13,620 nt of DNA from Candidatus Vogelbacteria bacterium (GCA_903825615.1 CAIKBK010000071.1:1-13620), one strand, 5' to 3'; positions 7,723-13,396 are shown, numbered from the stretch's first letter. Notes: generated from the sequence alone by a model not told the origin. Translations and numbers: made by a program.

Positions 7723-8148
7723 TTATTTGATCTCCATCCCCATGGAGCGGGCGGTGCCTTCGATCATGCGAACGGCTTGTTCGACATCAGTGGTATTGAG
7801 ATCAGGCATCTTACGAAGGGCTATCTCACGAACTTGAGCCTTGGTTACCTTGCCCGATTTGCTGACTAAATTCTTGCCCGAGCCCTTCTCGATGCCGGCG
7901 GCCTTCATTAGAAGGTTCGCAGCGGGTGGGGTCTTGAGGATAAAGTCGAAACTACGGTCGGCATAAACAGACAATTCAACGGGAATAATGTTACCAGCCA
8001 TCTCAGCGGTGGCGGCATTGAACTTCTGCACGAAATCTCCAATGTTCACACCGGCGGGGCCCAAAGCCGTACCGACTGGTGGGGCGGGAGTCGCTTTGCC
8101 AGCGGGAATCTGTAATTTAATCTTTTTTGTTACTTTTTGTACTGCCAT
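7723..8148 (-). CDS. rplK: 50S ribosomal protein L11 (uL11)
   Basis: L11 binds the GTPase-associated centre of 23S rRNA together with the L10/L12 stalk. At 141 residues it has standard length. The N-terminal domain carries [17 protein letters not shown] (24-40), a hallmark of the family, and the C-terminal rRNA-binding domain includes [14 protein letters not shown] and [12 protein letters not shown]. It is last in secE-nusG-rplK, 23 bases after nusG, with no SD before the ATG. The usual next gene, rplA (L1), is absent: the gene is immediately followed by the convergent HAD hydrolase. Confidence 0.98.
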   Translation of the reverse strand: MAVQKVTKKIKLQIPAGKATPAPPVGTALGPAGVNIGDFVQKFNAATAEMAGNIIPVELSVYADRSFDFILKTPPAANLLMKAAGIEKGSGKNLVSKSGKVTKAQVREIALRKMPDLNTTDVEQAVRMIEGTARSMGMEIK

Positions 8149-8171
8149 AGTATTTGCTTGGTTAATTTACC

Positions 8172-8717
8172 TTAAATCTTCTTAACTTGCAAGAAATCGA
8201 GTTCCACGGGTGTCTCCCGGCCAAACATCGAGACAAGGACCTTGACCTTACCACGCACCTCATCGGTCTCGCCCACCTTACCCTCAAAATCTTTGAAAGG
8301 ACCGTCGACAATGGTCACCAACTCCCCCTTCACCAAATCAATATTATGCTTCACACTCTCATCACTCATGCGGCTAAAGAGCTCCTCAACCTCCTTCTTC
8401 TCGAGTGGCACCGGCACGACACCAGAACCAATAAAACCAGTGACCCGAGGAGTATTCCTCACAACATACCAAGAATCATCGGTCACGACCATGTCGACCA
8501 AGACATAGCCGGGATAAATCTTCTCATCCTCGGTCACACGCTTGCCCCCCTTGACCTTCACCTTCTTCTCGGTGGGGACAATAACGTTAAAAATTTTATT
8601 CTCCATACCCAGTGATTCGATACGCTGCTTTAAGTTGCGCGCCACGGCATTCTCATAGCCCGAGTAGGTATGGATGGCGTACCAATTACGCCCTTGATCT
8701 AATTCTTGTTTTGCCAT
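8172..8717 (-). CDS. nusG: Transcription termination/antitermination protein NusG
   Basis: NusG binds RNA polymerase, suppresses or promotes pausing, and links transcription to Rho or to the ribosome. The 181-residue product has the N-terminal NGN domain (WYAIHTYSGYENAVARNL, then YPGYVLVDM) and a C-terminal KOW domain (residues about 125-181; VTIVDGPFKDFEGKV), matching the normal bacterial length. The start ATG is preceded by AT-rich sequence without an SD. The gene lies 28 bases after secE and 23 before rplK, the conserved bacterial order. Confidence 0.98.
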   Translation of the reverse strand: MAKQELDQGRNWYAIHTYSGYENAVARNLKQRIESLGMENKIFNVIVPTEKKVKVKGGKRVTEDEKIYPGYVLVDMVVTDDSWYVVRNTPRVTGFIGSGVVPVPLEKKEVEELFSRMSDESVKHNIDLVKGELVTIVDGPFKDFEGKVGETDEVRGKVKVLVSMFGRETPVELDFLQVKKI

Positions 8718-8745
8718 AATTATTTTTTATAATGAGTTTAGTAAG

Positions 8746-8931
8746 TTATTGTAAGATAAATTCTTTTAAGCCAAGTTGGAAGATAATATCAAACAACCCG
8801 AGCAATAAACCGGTAAAAATAGAGATGCCAAGGACCATAATGGTAAAATTGACAGTCTGATTTTGCGTCGGCCAGCTCACATGCTTCATCTCACTGCGCG
8901 TATCCTTAAAGTAATTCGTTAATTTATTCAT
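8746..8931 (-). CDS. secE: Preprotein translocase subunit SecE
   Basis: SecE clamps and stabilises the SecY channel in the cytoplasmic membrane. The 61-residue protein is the short single-helix form: an amphipathic N-terminal helix with the family pattern SEMKHVSWPTQNQ (14-26), followed by one membrane segment (about 29-52) of mostly Ile, Leu, Phe and Gly. Family and position upstream of nusG agree. The start has no SD (AATTATTATG). It heads the operon, with promoter and leader upstream. Confidence 0.97.
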   Translation of the reverse strand: MNKLTNYFKDTRSEMKHVSWPTQNQTVNFTIMVLGISIFTGLLLGLFDIIFQLGLKEFILQ

Positions 8932-8975
8932 AATAATTTTGCTTTTACTTAATATTACTAATTTTGTCAGTTTTT

Positions 8976-8996
8976 AAAAAAAGCCCCGCCGGGCTT
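8976..8996 (-). terminator. Terminator/attenuator hairpin in the secE leader
   Basis: On the minus strand AAGCCC (8996-8991) pairs with GGGCTT (8986-8981) across loop GGCG, followed by a run of Ts ending at 8976. It lies only a few bases downstream of the start site predicted from the 9007-9035 promoter. It may block read-through from the upstream gene or act as an attenuator of secE-nusG-rplK. Confidence 0.75.
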
Positions 8997-9006
8997 ATTA
9001 CTCTCA

Positions 9007-9035
9007 ATGATACCCCTGCTTTAGTTAATAGTCAA
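9007..9035 (-). promoter_or_regulatory. Sigma70-type promoter upstream of secE
   Basis: On the minus strand TTGACT (9035-9030), a 17-base spacer and TATCAT (9012-9007) form a near-consensus promoter. The predicted start is about 9000, just before the 8976-8996 hairpin. A weaker CTGACA-17-TAAAAG arrangement lies downstream of the hairpin and could be an alternative secE promoter. Confidence 0.6.
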
Positions 9036-9038
9036 GAT

Positions 9039-9076
9039 AAAAGCGAAACCCCCAGCCGGCCGAAGCAAACTGAGGG
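9039..9076 (-). terminator. Terminator of the 214-aa orphan gene
   Basis: On the minus strand CCCTCAG (9076-9070) pairs with CTGGGGG (9055-9049). An inner stem is closed by GC around a TTCG tetraloop, and TTTCGCTTTT follows. One outer pair is a G-U that would be a mismatch on the plus strand, so the structure is specific to minus-strand RNA. Confidence 0.7.
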
Positions 9077-9133
9077 TCAAAGCGACAAAGAGTCTAAGTA
9101 CCAGAGGGTGCCAAGACCCTAAGCCACTTATCG

Positions 9134-9778
9134 CTAATTGCGGGAGAAACGCCGGCGACCTCCAAGCCACGCGTACGACCCGTCCCCCGAGTCGACGTCG
9201 ACGCTCCAGCCGACGTCGTACCAGCGCACGCGGACCAGGCAGGAGCCAATGAAGAAAAGGTTGGCTTGGCCGTTGGTGCGCAGGTCTCCCTTTTCACCCT
9301 TGGGTTGCTGTTCCAACATCCACTTCAGGTCAGCCCAAGTCGTCTTCTCGATGTCGGTGGCTCGGAATTCCTTCTCAGTCGCGCTCCGCGTCAGGCGATG
9401 TATTGCCAGATGACGCGGGCCTTCGGCCGGGATGTGACCATCGGGGAAATACTTCACGATATCGCCATCAATATGGGCAAACTTTACGTCCTTGTTGTCC
9501 TTGTTGAAGAAGTCGAGAAGTTCGAAGGCCTCGGTGGCCGGGGCTTCAATCTCACGGACCAGTTCCAGAACTGGCGGGGTGAGTGGGGGGAGGCCGATTG
9601 TCTTGCGGAATTCTTCGCGATCTTTATCCTTCAATTTCCCTCTCACCGCCGCCTCAAACAAATCTGCCAAGAAACCCCTGTTCAAGTCATCGAACGCGTC
9701 CTCGGTCAAACCTTTTTGTCCAGCCAGGGTGAGAATGTGGCCAGCATTACAGATTGTAGCAGTTGCTTTCTTGCTCAT
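9134..9778 (-). CDS. Orphan protein, 214 aa, with strong private expression signals
   Basis: I do not recognise a named family. The protein is soluble and highly charged, with no signal peptide, membrane helix or Cys cluster. Two halves can be seen: a helical N-terminal part (AFDDLNRGFLADLFEAAVRGKLKDK region, residues about 27-60) and a C-terminal part rich in aromatic residues and Gly/Asp (WYDVGWSVDVDSGDGSYAW, then RRFSRN), which looks like beta-strands. Similar aromatic C-terminal tails are, to my recollection, common in CPR hypothetical proteins. ATG 9778 is supported by AGGAGGAGG at 9795-9787. A perfect consensus promoter and a structured leader lie upstream, and a terminator follows. Codon use looks GC-richer than in the neighbouring core genes. 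Confidence 0.75.
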   Translation of the reverse strand: MSKKATATICNAGHILTLAGQKGLTEDAFDDLNRGFLADLFEAAVRGKLKDKDREEFRKTIGLPPLTPPVLELVREIEAPATEAFELLDFFNKDNKDVKFAHIDGDIVKYFPDGHIPAEGPRHLAIHRLTRSATEKEFRATDIEKTTWADLKWMLEQQPKGEKGDLRTNGQANLFFIGSCLVRVRWYDVGWSVDVDSGDGSYAWLGGRRRFSRN

Positions 9779-9786
9779 AGAATTTT

Positions 9787-9795
9787 CCTCCTCCT
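9787..9795 (-). promoter_or_regulatory. Strong Shine-Dalgarno of the 214-aa gene
   Basis: AGGAGGAGG on the minus strand ends 8 bases before ATG 9778. It is among the strongest ribosome binding sites in the window, whereas secE, nusG and rplK have none. Confidence 0.8.
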
Positions 9796-9829
9796 ATTTT
9801 GCGCTATTCTTCATAGCTTATAACTCAAA

Positions 9830-9858
9830 CCGGCCAAATGACGAATGTCATTGGTCGG
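9830..9858. repeat. Inverted repeat in the leader of the 214-aa gene
   Basis: CCGGCCAAATGAC (9830-9842) pairs with GTCATTGGTCGG (9847-9858) with one bulged A and one G-T pair. No T-run follows in either direction, so it is not a typical terminator. It lies between the predicted start site (about 9897) and the SD, and could be an RNA control element or a protein-binding site. Confidence 0.55.
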
Positions 9859-9903
9859 GATAATGCAATTAGTGATATTTCAAACAATCTTACTCCACTT
9901 TTA

Positions 9904-9932
9904 ATTATACTCCAAAATCACCTCTTTGTCAA
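9904..9932 (-). promoter_or_regulatory. Perfect consensus sigma70 promoter
   Basis: On the minus strand TTGACA (9932-9927), a 17-base spacer and TATAAT (9909-9904) match the consensus exactly. It drives the 214-aa gene at 9778 with a leader of about 120 bases. Confidence 0.85.
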
Positions 9933-9961
9933 TGACAAGAAAATGGCTTGAAATAAAGGTG

Positions 9962-9982
9962 AATGGAGGCGAGACCTCCATT
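9962..9982 (-). terminator. Hairpin after hicA, probable weak terminator
   Basis: AATGGAGG and CCTCCATT form an 8-bp perfect stem with a 5-base loop starting 3 bases after the hicA stop. On the minus strand only CACCTTTATTTC follows, a poor U-tract. Confidence 0.5.
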
Positions 9983-9984
9983 AT

Positions 9985-10197
9985 TTATAGATTATTCCAA
10001 TCCTTAAGATTTATCCCCGCTTGATGCAAAATCTCCCTAATTAGCTCTTTAGAAATATCACCACGGTGCGGATTAGGAATATGAAGTTTAAAATCTCCCT
10101 TAACCATAAAAGAATGTCACCCGCCAGAAAAAGGGCCAGCAAAACCGAGCCGGCTTAAACTGCGGACGAGTTGACGCCAAGAAAGATTTTTTAACAT
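9985..10197 (-). pseudogene. hicA: HicA-family mRNA interferase toxin, interrupted by in-frame TGA
   Basis: Reading from ATG 10197 gives MLKNLSWRQLVRSLSRLGF, then PFSGG, an in-frame TGA at 10119-10117, then HSFMVKGDFKLHIPNPHRGD and a natural TAA at 9985. Both halves match HicA (YcfA-like) toxins, small double-stranded-RNA-binding folds that cut mRNA. There is no frameshift, so the total is 70 codons, a normal length. The stop falls one codon before the conserved catalytic His, where the family usually has a residue such as Lys or Arg; a single AGA or CGA to TGA change would explain it. TGA is a normal stop elsewhere in the window, so the toxin is probably dead unless read through. It follows hicB with one base between them. 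Confidence 0.85.
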
Positions 10198-10198
10198 A

Positions 10199-10435
10199 TT
10201 AAGCGCAGACGCGCGAGCCGATACGAAGATTAAAACCAGGAATTTTTTCTCGGCTCTGAACCTTGACCAAGAGCCAATCTTCTAAAACTTCGGCTAGCTC
10301 CTGTCGGCAAGCAATTAAACTCTTGGCGTTGGCCCAAACTCCTGGACGACCAGAAATCTGACCAAAATAAGTGCCATCGGCCAATTTTTTAAATTTAGCT
10401 TTTTTTAAATTGTCGTTGATGAACTTTTCAATCAT
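10199..10435 (-). CDS. hicB: HicB-family antitoxin
   Basis: This 78-residue protein has the small HicB antitoxin pattern: a start of MIEKFINDNLKKAKF, then GTYFGQISGRPGVWANAKSL (22-41), CRQELAEVLEDWLL (43-56) and a VQSREKIPGF tail. HicB binds and blocks HicA and often represses its own operon. Here it precedes hicA, and the stop and the next start are separated by a single base. A TATAAT hexamer lies only 3 bases upstream of the ATG, too close for a usual promoter. No SD is seen. With hicA interrupted, the antitoxin may be a relic or may still act as a repressor or guard against other HicA toxins. Confidence 0.88.
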   Translation of the reverse strand: MIEKFINDNLKKAKFKKLADGTYFGQISGRPGVWANAKSLIACRQELAEVLEDWLLVKVQSREKIPGFNLRIGSRVCA

Positions 10436-10459
10436 ATTATTATAATAACACTAAAAATT

Positions 10460-10906
10460 TTACTGGCAATCACGATAAGATCGCAAGCGATCGTGGAGAA
10501 TAATGCCAATAGTGACAACAATAAAGGAGGCCAACGACATGAGCGGGATGGAGATATAACCCCACAAAGCAAAATCTTTAACGGTGCATGGGAGTTGAAC
10601 AGTACAGGGAGTTATAAAATCCGGAATAAGGTGGTAATAGATAAGATTGTGGTAAGTAGCGACAATTACGCCAAAGATCGAGAAGGGCAAAACGTACCAC
10701 GGCAAATCCTCATCACGACGCCAAATGCCAATACTAAGAACAATAATCAGGGGGTATAAAAGCATGCGTTGGATAACACAGAGAACACAGGGGGGTAAAT
10801 TAAGGACCTCGCTAAAATAGAGGCTACCAAAAAAACCAGCCCAGACTTGGGCGTAGATAAGATAAATCGTATATTTCTTAAGCCAATTTCTCGTCTTTTG
10901 CTTCAC
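10460..10906 (-). CDS. dsbB: Disulfide bond formation protein DsbB/BdbC
   Basis: DsbB passes electrons from the periplasmic/extracytoplasmic oxidase DsbA to quinones in the membrane. The 148-residue protein has four hydrophobic helices and the family signature PPCVLCVIQR (38-47; redox Cys40 and Cys43), with a second Cys pair at 101 and 107 in TPCTVQLPC. The start is GTG 10906. A TATAAT at 10918-10913 puts the predicted transcript start at this codon, so the mRNA may be leaderless. It is divergent from the HAD gene at 10944. No DsbA partner is in the window. Confidence 0.93.
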   Translation of the reverse strand: MKQKTRNWLKKYTIYLIYAQVWAGFFGSLYFSEVLNLPPCVLCVIQRMLLYPLIIVLSIGIWRRDEDLPWYVLPFSIFGVIVATYHNLIYYHLIPDFITPCTVQLPCTVKDFALWGYISIPLMSLASFIVVTIGIILHDRLRSYRDCQ

Positions 10907-10912
10907 CCCCCA

Positions 10913-10918
10913 ATTATA
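10913..10918 (-). promoter_or_regulatory. -10 box of dsbB, leaderless arrangement
   Basis: TATAAT on the minus strand ends 6 bases before the GTG start. TTTAGA lies 17 bases upstream as a partial -35 (4 of 6 matches). The transcript would begin at the start codon. Confidence 0.55.
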
Positions 10919-10930
10919 GCAGAATTGTGG

Positions 10931-10936
10931 TATTAT
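10931..10936 (+). promoter_or_regulatory. Extended -10 box of the HAD-IB gene, leaderless arrangement
   Basis: TGG-TATTAT is an extended -10 (TGn before the hexamer) ending 7 bases before ATG 10944. Transcription would start at or next to the start codon. Confidence 0.5.
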
Positions 10937-10943
10937 CTAAAGG

Positions 10944-11642
10944 ATGGAGACTAGGCCACAAAAATTCGCTGTCTTTGATATCGACGGGACCATCTTCCGT
11001 TCAAGTTTGCTAATTGAATTAACAGAGGAATTAATTAAGGCCGGCCTCTTCCCGGCCAATACTCGGTCCAATTATGAAATCCCGTGGAAGAAGTGGCTCG
11101 ACCGCGAAGACGGTTATGATAAATATATTATGGCGGTCGTCGACAGCTTCCAAAAAAATATTAAAGGGGTTGCTTACGGTGACTTCGCCGAGGTGGTAAA
11201 AAAGATTGTCGAGAATCAAAAGAATCATACCTACCGCTATACCCGCCAACTAGTCAGGGAATTGAAACAGCGAGGTTATTTCTTACTGGCCATCTCTCAC
11301 TCCCCCAAGGGCGTGCTTGATGGCTTCTGCCAAGAACTCGGTTTTGATAAAGTTTATGGGCGTTTCTATGAACTCGGGCCAGGTGATAAATTTACTGGTC
11401 AGGTTGTCGATGAACATTTGATTGCCAATAAAGCGAATATCATCAAGCGCGTAGTTGAAAAAGAAAATTTAACCCTTAAAGGCTCAATTGGTGTTGGCGA
11501 CACCGAGAGCGATATTTCCATGCTCGAGATTGTCGAGAAGCCTATTTGCTTTAATCCCAACGAGAAACTTTACCGTTACGCCAAAATAAATAAGTGGCCA
11601 ATTGTTGTCGAGAGAAAAGATGTAATCTATCGGATAAATTAG
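10944..11642 (+). CDS. HAD-IB family phosphatase (SerB-like)
   Basis: The 232-residue protein carries HAD motifs in order: FDIDGT (11-16; nucleophile Asp12, acid Asp14), SHS as motif II near residue 120, a Lys in NKANIIKRVV as motif III, and GVGDTESDISML as motif IV. The GDTxxDxxML ending and the helical cap after motif I fit the HAD-IB class with phosphoserine phosphatase-like enzymes. The substrate could be phosphoserine or another phosphomonoester. There is no fixed neighbour; it is divergent from dsbB with only 37 bases between the two starts. No SD is clear. Confidence 0.88.
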   Translation: METRPQKFAVFDIDGTIFRSSLLIELTEELIKAGLFPANTRSNYEIPWKKWLDREDGYDKYIMAVVDSFQKNIKGVAYGDFAEVVKKIVENQKNHTYRYTRQLVRELKQRGYFLLAISHSPKGVLDGFCQELGFDKVYGRFYELGPGDKFTGQVVDEHLIANKANIIKRVVEKENLTLKGSIGVGDTESDISMLEIVEKPICFNPNEKLYRYAKINKWPIVVERKDVIYRIN

Positions 11643-11673
11643 GCTCGACAAAAAAACTTTTTATGTTAATCTG

Positions 11674-11690
11674 ACCTCCAGAAAGGAGGT
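11674..11690 (+). promoter_or_regulatory. SD-sequestering hairpin before the TTG start
   Basis: ACCTCC (11674-11679) pairs perfectly with GGAGGT (11685-11690) across loop AGAAA. GGAGGT is the full SD of the gene at 11698, so the folded leader hides the ribosome binding site. The bases GGTC after it can pair with GACC within the same left arm as an alternative. Confidence 0.6.
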
Positions 11691-11697
11691 GGTCTAA

Positions 11698-12138
11698 TTG
11701 GTCACCAGAAAAGAAGTAAGGAGAGTAGCCCGTCGAATCAAGAAGATCGTTGGCAAAGAGACCCCAGAACAAAAGAAGAGAAGGGAGGGTATTATTGCGA
11801 ACCTCAATAGGGAGTTGCACCGGGCCTCTCAAGTTGGCGGAGTCTGCGGTGTCGTTCTCTACAACCGAGACAAGTCGACAGTTAGTTGCAGTGGACACAA
11901 TATCGCTCCCGAAGTTCTTTTTGCCAAACTGAACGTTGGGACCGATACGTCGATTAAGTATCCACCACTGTACAGCTTAAGTTTAACGAGCTGTCGACAA
12001 GGACACCTAGTTCGACTAAACCAGTTCGAGGAAACAGCCGAGGATTATCGCTGGGTCGCCCTAATCGACTTCGTGGTCTCTGAGGAGGACCTAGGTGAAG
12101 TCTTAGCCTTCCCTCAATCACCACCGAGGGCACGGTAG
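11698..12138 (+). CDS. Orphan basic protein, 146 aa, TTG start
   Basis: No family is recognised. The N-terminal 50 residues are strongly basic and helical (RKEVRRVARRIKKIVGKE, then KKRREGIIANLNRELHRA), suggesting nucleic acid binding. The middle (GVCGVVLYNRDKSTVSCSGHN) and the end (DYRWVALIDFVVSEEDLGEV) look like beta-strands of a compact domain. There are three Cys but no clear zinc motif. TTG 11698 is chosen because AGGAGGT sits at 11684-11690, 7 bases upstream; the next in-frame candidates lack an SD. It lies 55 bases after the HAD gene and ends with a strong terminator that reaches into the dedA coding region. Codon use looks more GC-rich than the neighbours. Confidence 0.65.
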   Translation: MVTRKEVRRVARRIKKIVGKETPEQKKRREGIIANLNRELHRASQVGGVCGVVLYNRDKSTVSCSGHNIAPEVLFAKLNVGTDTSIKYPPLYSLSLTSCRQGHLVRLNQFEETAEDYRWVALIDFVVSEEDLGEVLAFPQSPPRAR

Positions 12139-12151
12139 AAAGCTGCGGCCA

Positions 12152-12192
12152 GAAGGCGCAACCCCCTAGGGTTGCGCCTTCCTTCTTTTTTT
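12152..12192 (+). terminator. Terminator of the 146-aa gene, overlapping the dedA 3' end
   Basis: A perfect 13-bp stem pairs 12152-12164 (GAAGGCGCAACCC) with 12169-12181 across loop CCTA, followed by CTTC and seven Ts (12186-12192). The loop contains the dedA stop codon (CTA on this strand), and the right arm with the T-run is dedA coding sequence. Confidence 0.92.
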
Positions 12193-12777
12193 AACAATAT
12201 AAGTTCCCGTAAAATGACCAACGCCAGGCAAGATTGACAGAATAATTATCAGCAAGACGATCGGGATAATATAACGATCAACATCAGGGATAACTCGACC
12301 CAAGTAAAAACCGGCTAAACCTAAACCGACAATCCACAATAAACCACCGATAATATTAAAAAAGAAAAACTTTTTGTAATTCATCTTAGCCACACCGGCG
12401 ACGATCGGCACAAAGGTTCGCACGGCAGGAATAAAACGCGCCAAAATTAAACTCTTACCGCCATATTTCTCAAAAAATTGATGAGCCTCTTCAACATATT
12501 GTTTCTTAAAAAAACGTGAATCCTCCCTCTTAAAAATCATTGGTCCAACTTTTGCCCCAAACCAATAACCAACATTGTCACCCAAAACCGCCGCGACAAA
12601 AAGCAGAACCAGTAAAAAATAAATATTAAGATAATTTTGCGAGGCTAAAAAACCGGCGGTAAAAATAACGCTATCCCCGGGCAAGAAAAAACCAAAAAAT
12701 AAGCCAGATTCGGCAAAAATAATGCCAAACAAGCCGAGATAACCAAAAGTCTTAATTAGCGCAACGAGGTTAAACAT
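12166..12777 (-). CDS. DedA-family membrane protein
   Basis: DedA/SNARE-associated-domain proteins are multi-pass membrane proteins linked to lipid flipping and membrane homeostasis. The 203-residue product shows the family features: a conserved Glu in FAESGLFFGFFLPGDSVIF (Glu23, PGD at 33-35), re-entrant loop sequences, and LARFIPAVRTFVPIVAG (112-128) with two Arg residues, then about four helices and a basic C-terminal KKRRKAQP tail. ATG 12777 starts the conserved region; an upstream in-frame ATG at 12858 would run through the previous gene's terminator. TATAGT is close enough upstream that the message could be leaderless. Its last codons lie inside the convergent terminator hairpin. Confidence 0.92.
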   Translation of the reverse strand: MFNLVALIKTFGYLGLFGIIFAESGLFFGFFLPGDSVIFTAGFLASQNYLNIYFLLVLLFVAAVLGDNVGYWFGAKVGPMIFKREDSRFFKKQYVEEAHQFFEKYGGKSLILARFIPAVRTFVPIVAGVAKMNYKKFFFFNIIGGLLWIVGLGLAGFYLGRVIPDVDRYIIPIVLLIIILSILPGVGHFTGTYIVKKRRKAQP

Positions 12778-12798
12778 TATCAAACTATAACGCAAAAA

Positions 12799-12833
12799 AG
12801 GGAAAAGCTCCACTCGGGCAACGAGTGGAGCTT
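12799..12833 (-). terminator. Terminator of the Cys-rich gene
   Basis: A perfect 12-bp stem (12805-12816 with 12822-12833) has a 5-base loop. On the minus strand TT, CCC and six Ts follow. The stem begins inside the stop codon of the Cys-rich gene, so gene and terminator are fused as a compact unit. Confidence 0.85.
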
Positions 12834-13291
12834 CAGAGAAATTGAGAGATCTTAGCACCGGTCATTTCCCAAGTACCATAGGCTACCAACTTGGCCTTGG
12901 CTGGCAGTATCTCGGCTGGTTTATCAGCACAGCCAGAACAGCCAACAACCCAAAGAGGATCTTTTTGGAAAACGGACTTGCCCCAATTAACCCTGTCGGC
13001 GTCTTCCGTTGGGACGTATAAGGCAATAGGCATCCCTGGCGGGATAAACAAGCCACAGAGTGGGCAAAGTATCCCTTTATTCAACCAGCAAGCATAGCAA
13101 ACACTTCTCCCTGTTAACTCGTAACTAAGCGTCTGCCGGCCAATCTCCAACTCCGTAAACCAAGGTGTTCTATGCCCGCAAACACAACGATACCTAAGAC
13201 CAGTCTTTTGGTAGATGAATGATCTTAGTCTATCCCCCCAAGTTCTCTCAACCTTGGGGAAAAAAGTTAGGTCGTCCATGTCTATATCCAC
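12833..13291 (-). CDS. Cys-rich probable zinc-binding protein, 152 aa
   Basis: No named family is recognised. With the GTG 13291 start the protein has eight Cys in four pairs: Cys36/38 (CVCGH), Cys65/68 (CYAC), Cys76/79 (CPLCG) and Cys118/121 (CSGC). They could form two zinc sites of the ribbon or treble-clef kind, the outer pairs enclosing the inner ones. The N-terminus (VDIDMDDLTFFPKVER) precedes a basic helix, and the end (KLVAYGTWEMTGAK) looks like strands. GTG 13291 is preferred because AAAGGG lies 7 bases upstream and a promoter-like TTGATT-16-GATAAT lies before it. ATG 13279 is another choice, and ATG 13396, directly after the stop of the neighbouring gene, would add 35 residues by coupling. 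Confidence 0.65.
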   Translation of the reverse strand: MDIDMDDLTFFPKVERTWGDRLRSFIYQKTGLRYRCVCGHRTPWFTELEIGRQTLSYELTGRSVCYACWLNKGILCPLCGLFIPPGMPIALYVPTEDADRVNWGKSVFQKDPLWVVGCSGCADKPAEILPAKAKLVAYGTWEMTGAKISQFL

Positions 13292-13332
13292 GGCCAAACC
13301 CTTTCTGCCCGAAGGCTGTTTAGTCAAACAAC

Positions 13333-13360
13333 AAAAGCCCCTATCTTTGATTATCTGCCA
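13333..13360 (-). promoter_or_regulatory. Possible promoter of the Cys-rich gene
   Basis: On the minus strand TTGATT, a 16-base spacer and GATAAT resemble a sigma70 promoter, placed before a small TTCG-loop hairpin (GCC-TTCG-GGC) and the AAAGGG SD. If real, it supports the GTG 13291 start over ATG 13396. Coordinates are approximate by a few bases. Confidence 0.4.
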
Positions 13361-13396
13361 AAGCAACAAAAAATCAAGGTCTGAGCTTAAAAGCAT

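Noticed and set aside
8187..8615. Open frame of 142 codons on the plus strand
   Set aside because: It lies fully antisense to nusG, which is certain; the translation is low-complexity in His, Leu and Asn.
8932..9133. tRNA gene or rpmG upstream of secE, as in many bacteria
   Set aside because: No cloverleaf arms, no CCA-type end and no L33-like frame were found; the stretch is filled by two hairpins and a promoter.
9266..9863. Two overlapping plus-strand frames of 185 and 123 codons
   Set aside because: Both are antisense to the 214-aa gene, which has a promoter, SD and terminator; neither plus-strand frame has an SD.
10117..10119. TGA in hicA as selenocysteine or recoded glycine
   Set aside because: TGA terminates glyA and the Cys-rich gene, no SECIS-like context was evident, and HicA toxins are not selenoproteins.
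10439..10444. TATAAT just before hicB as a promoter
   Set aside because: It ends 3 bases before the ATG, so transcription would start inside the gene; the region is simply AT-rich.
11551..11898. Minus-strand frame of 115 codons
   Set aside because: Antisense to both the HAD-IB gene end and the 146-aa gene start, with no signals.
12778..12858. Longer DedA start at ATG 12858
   Set aside because: The added 27 residues are encoded by the terminator of the neighbouring gene and look unlike a DedA N-terminus.
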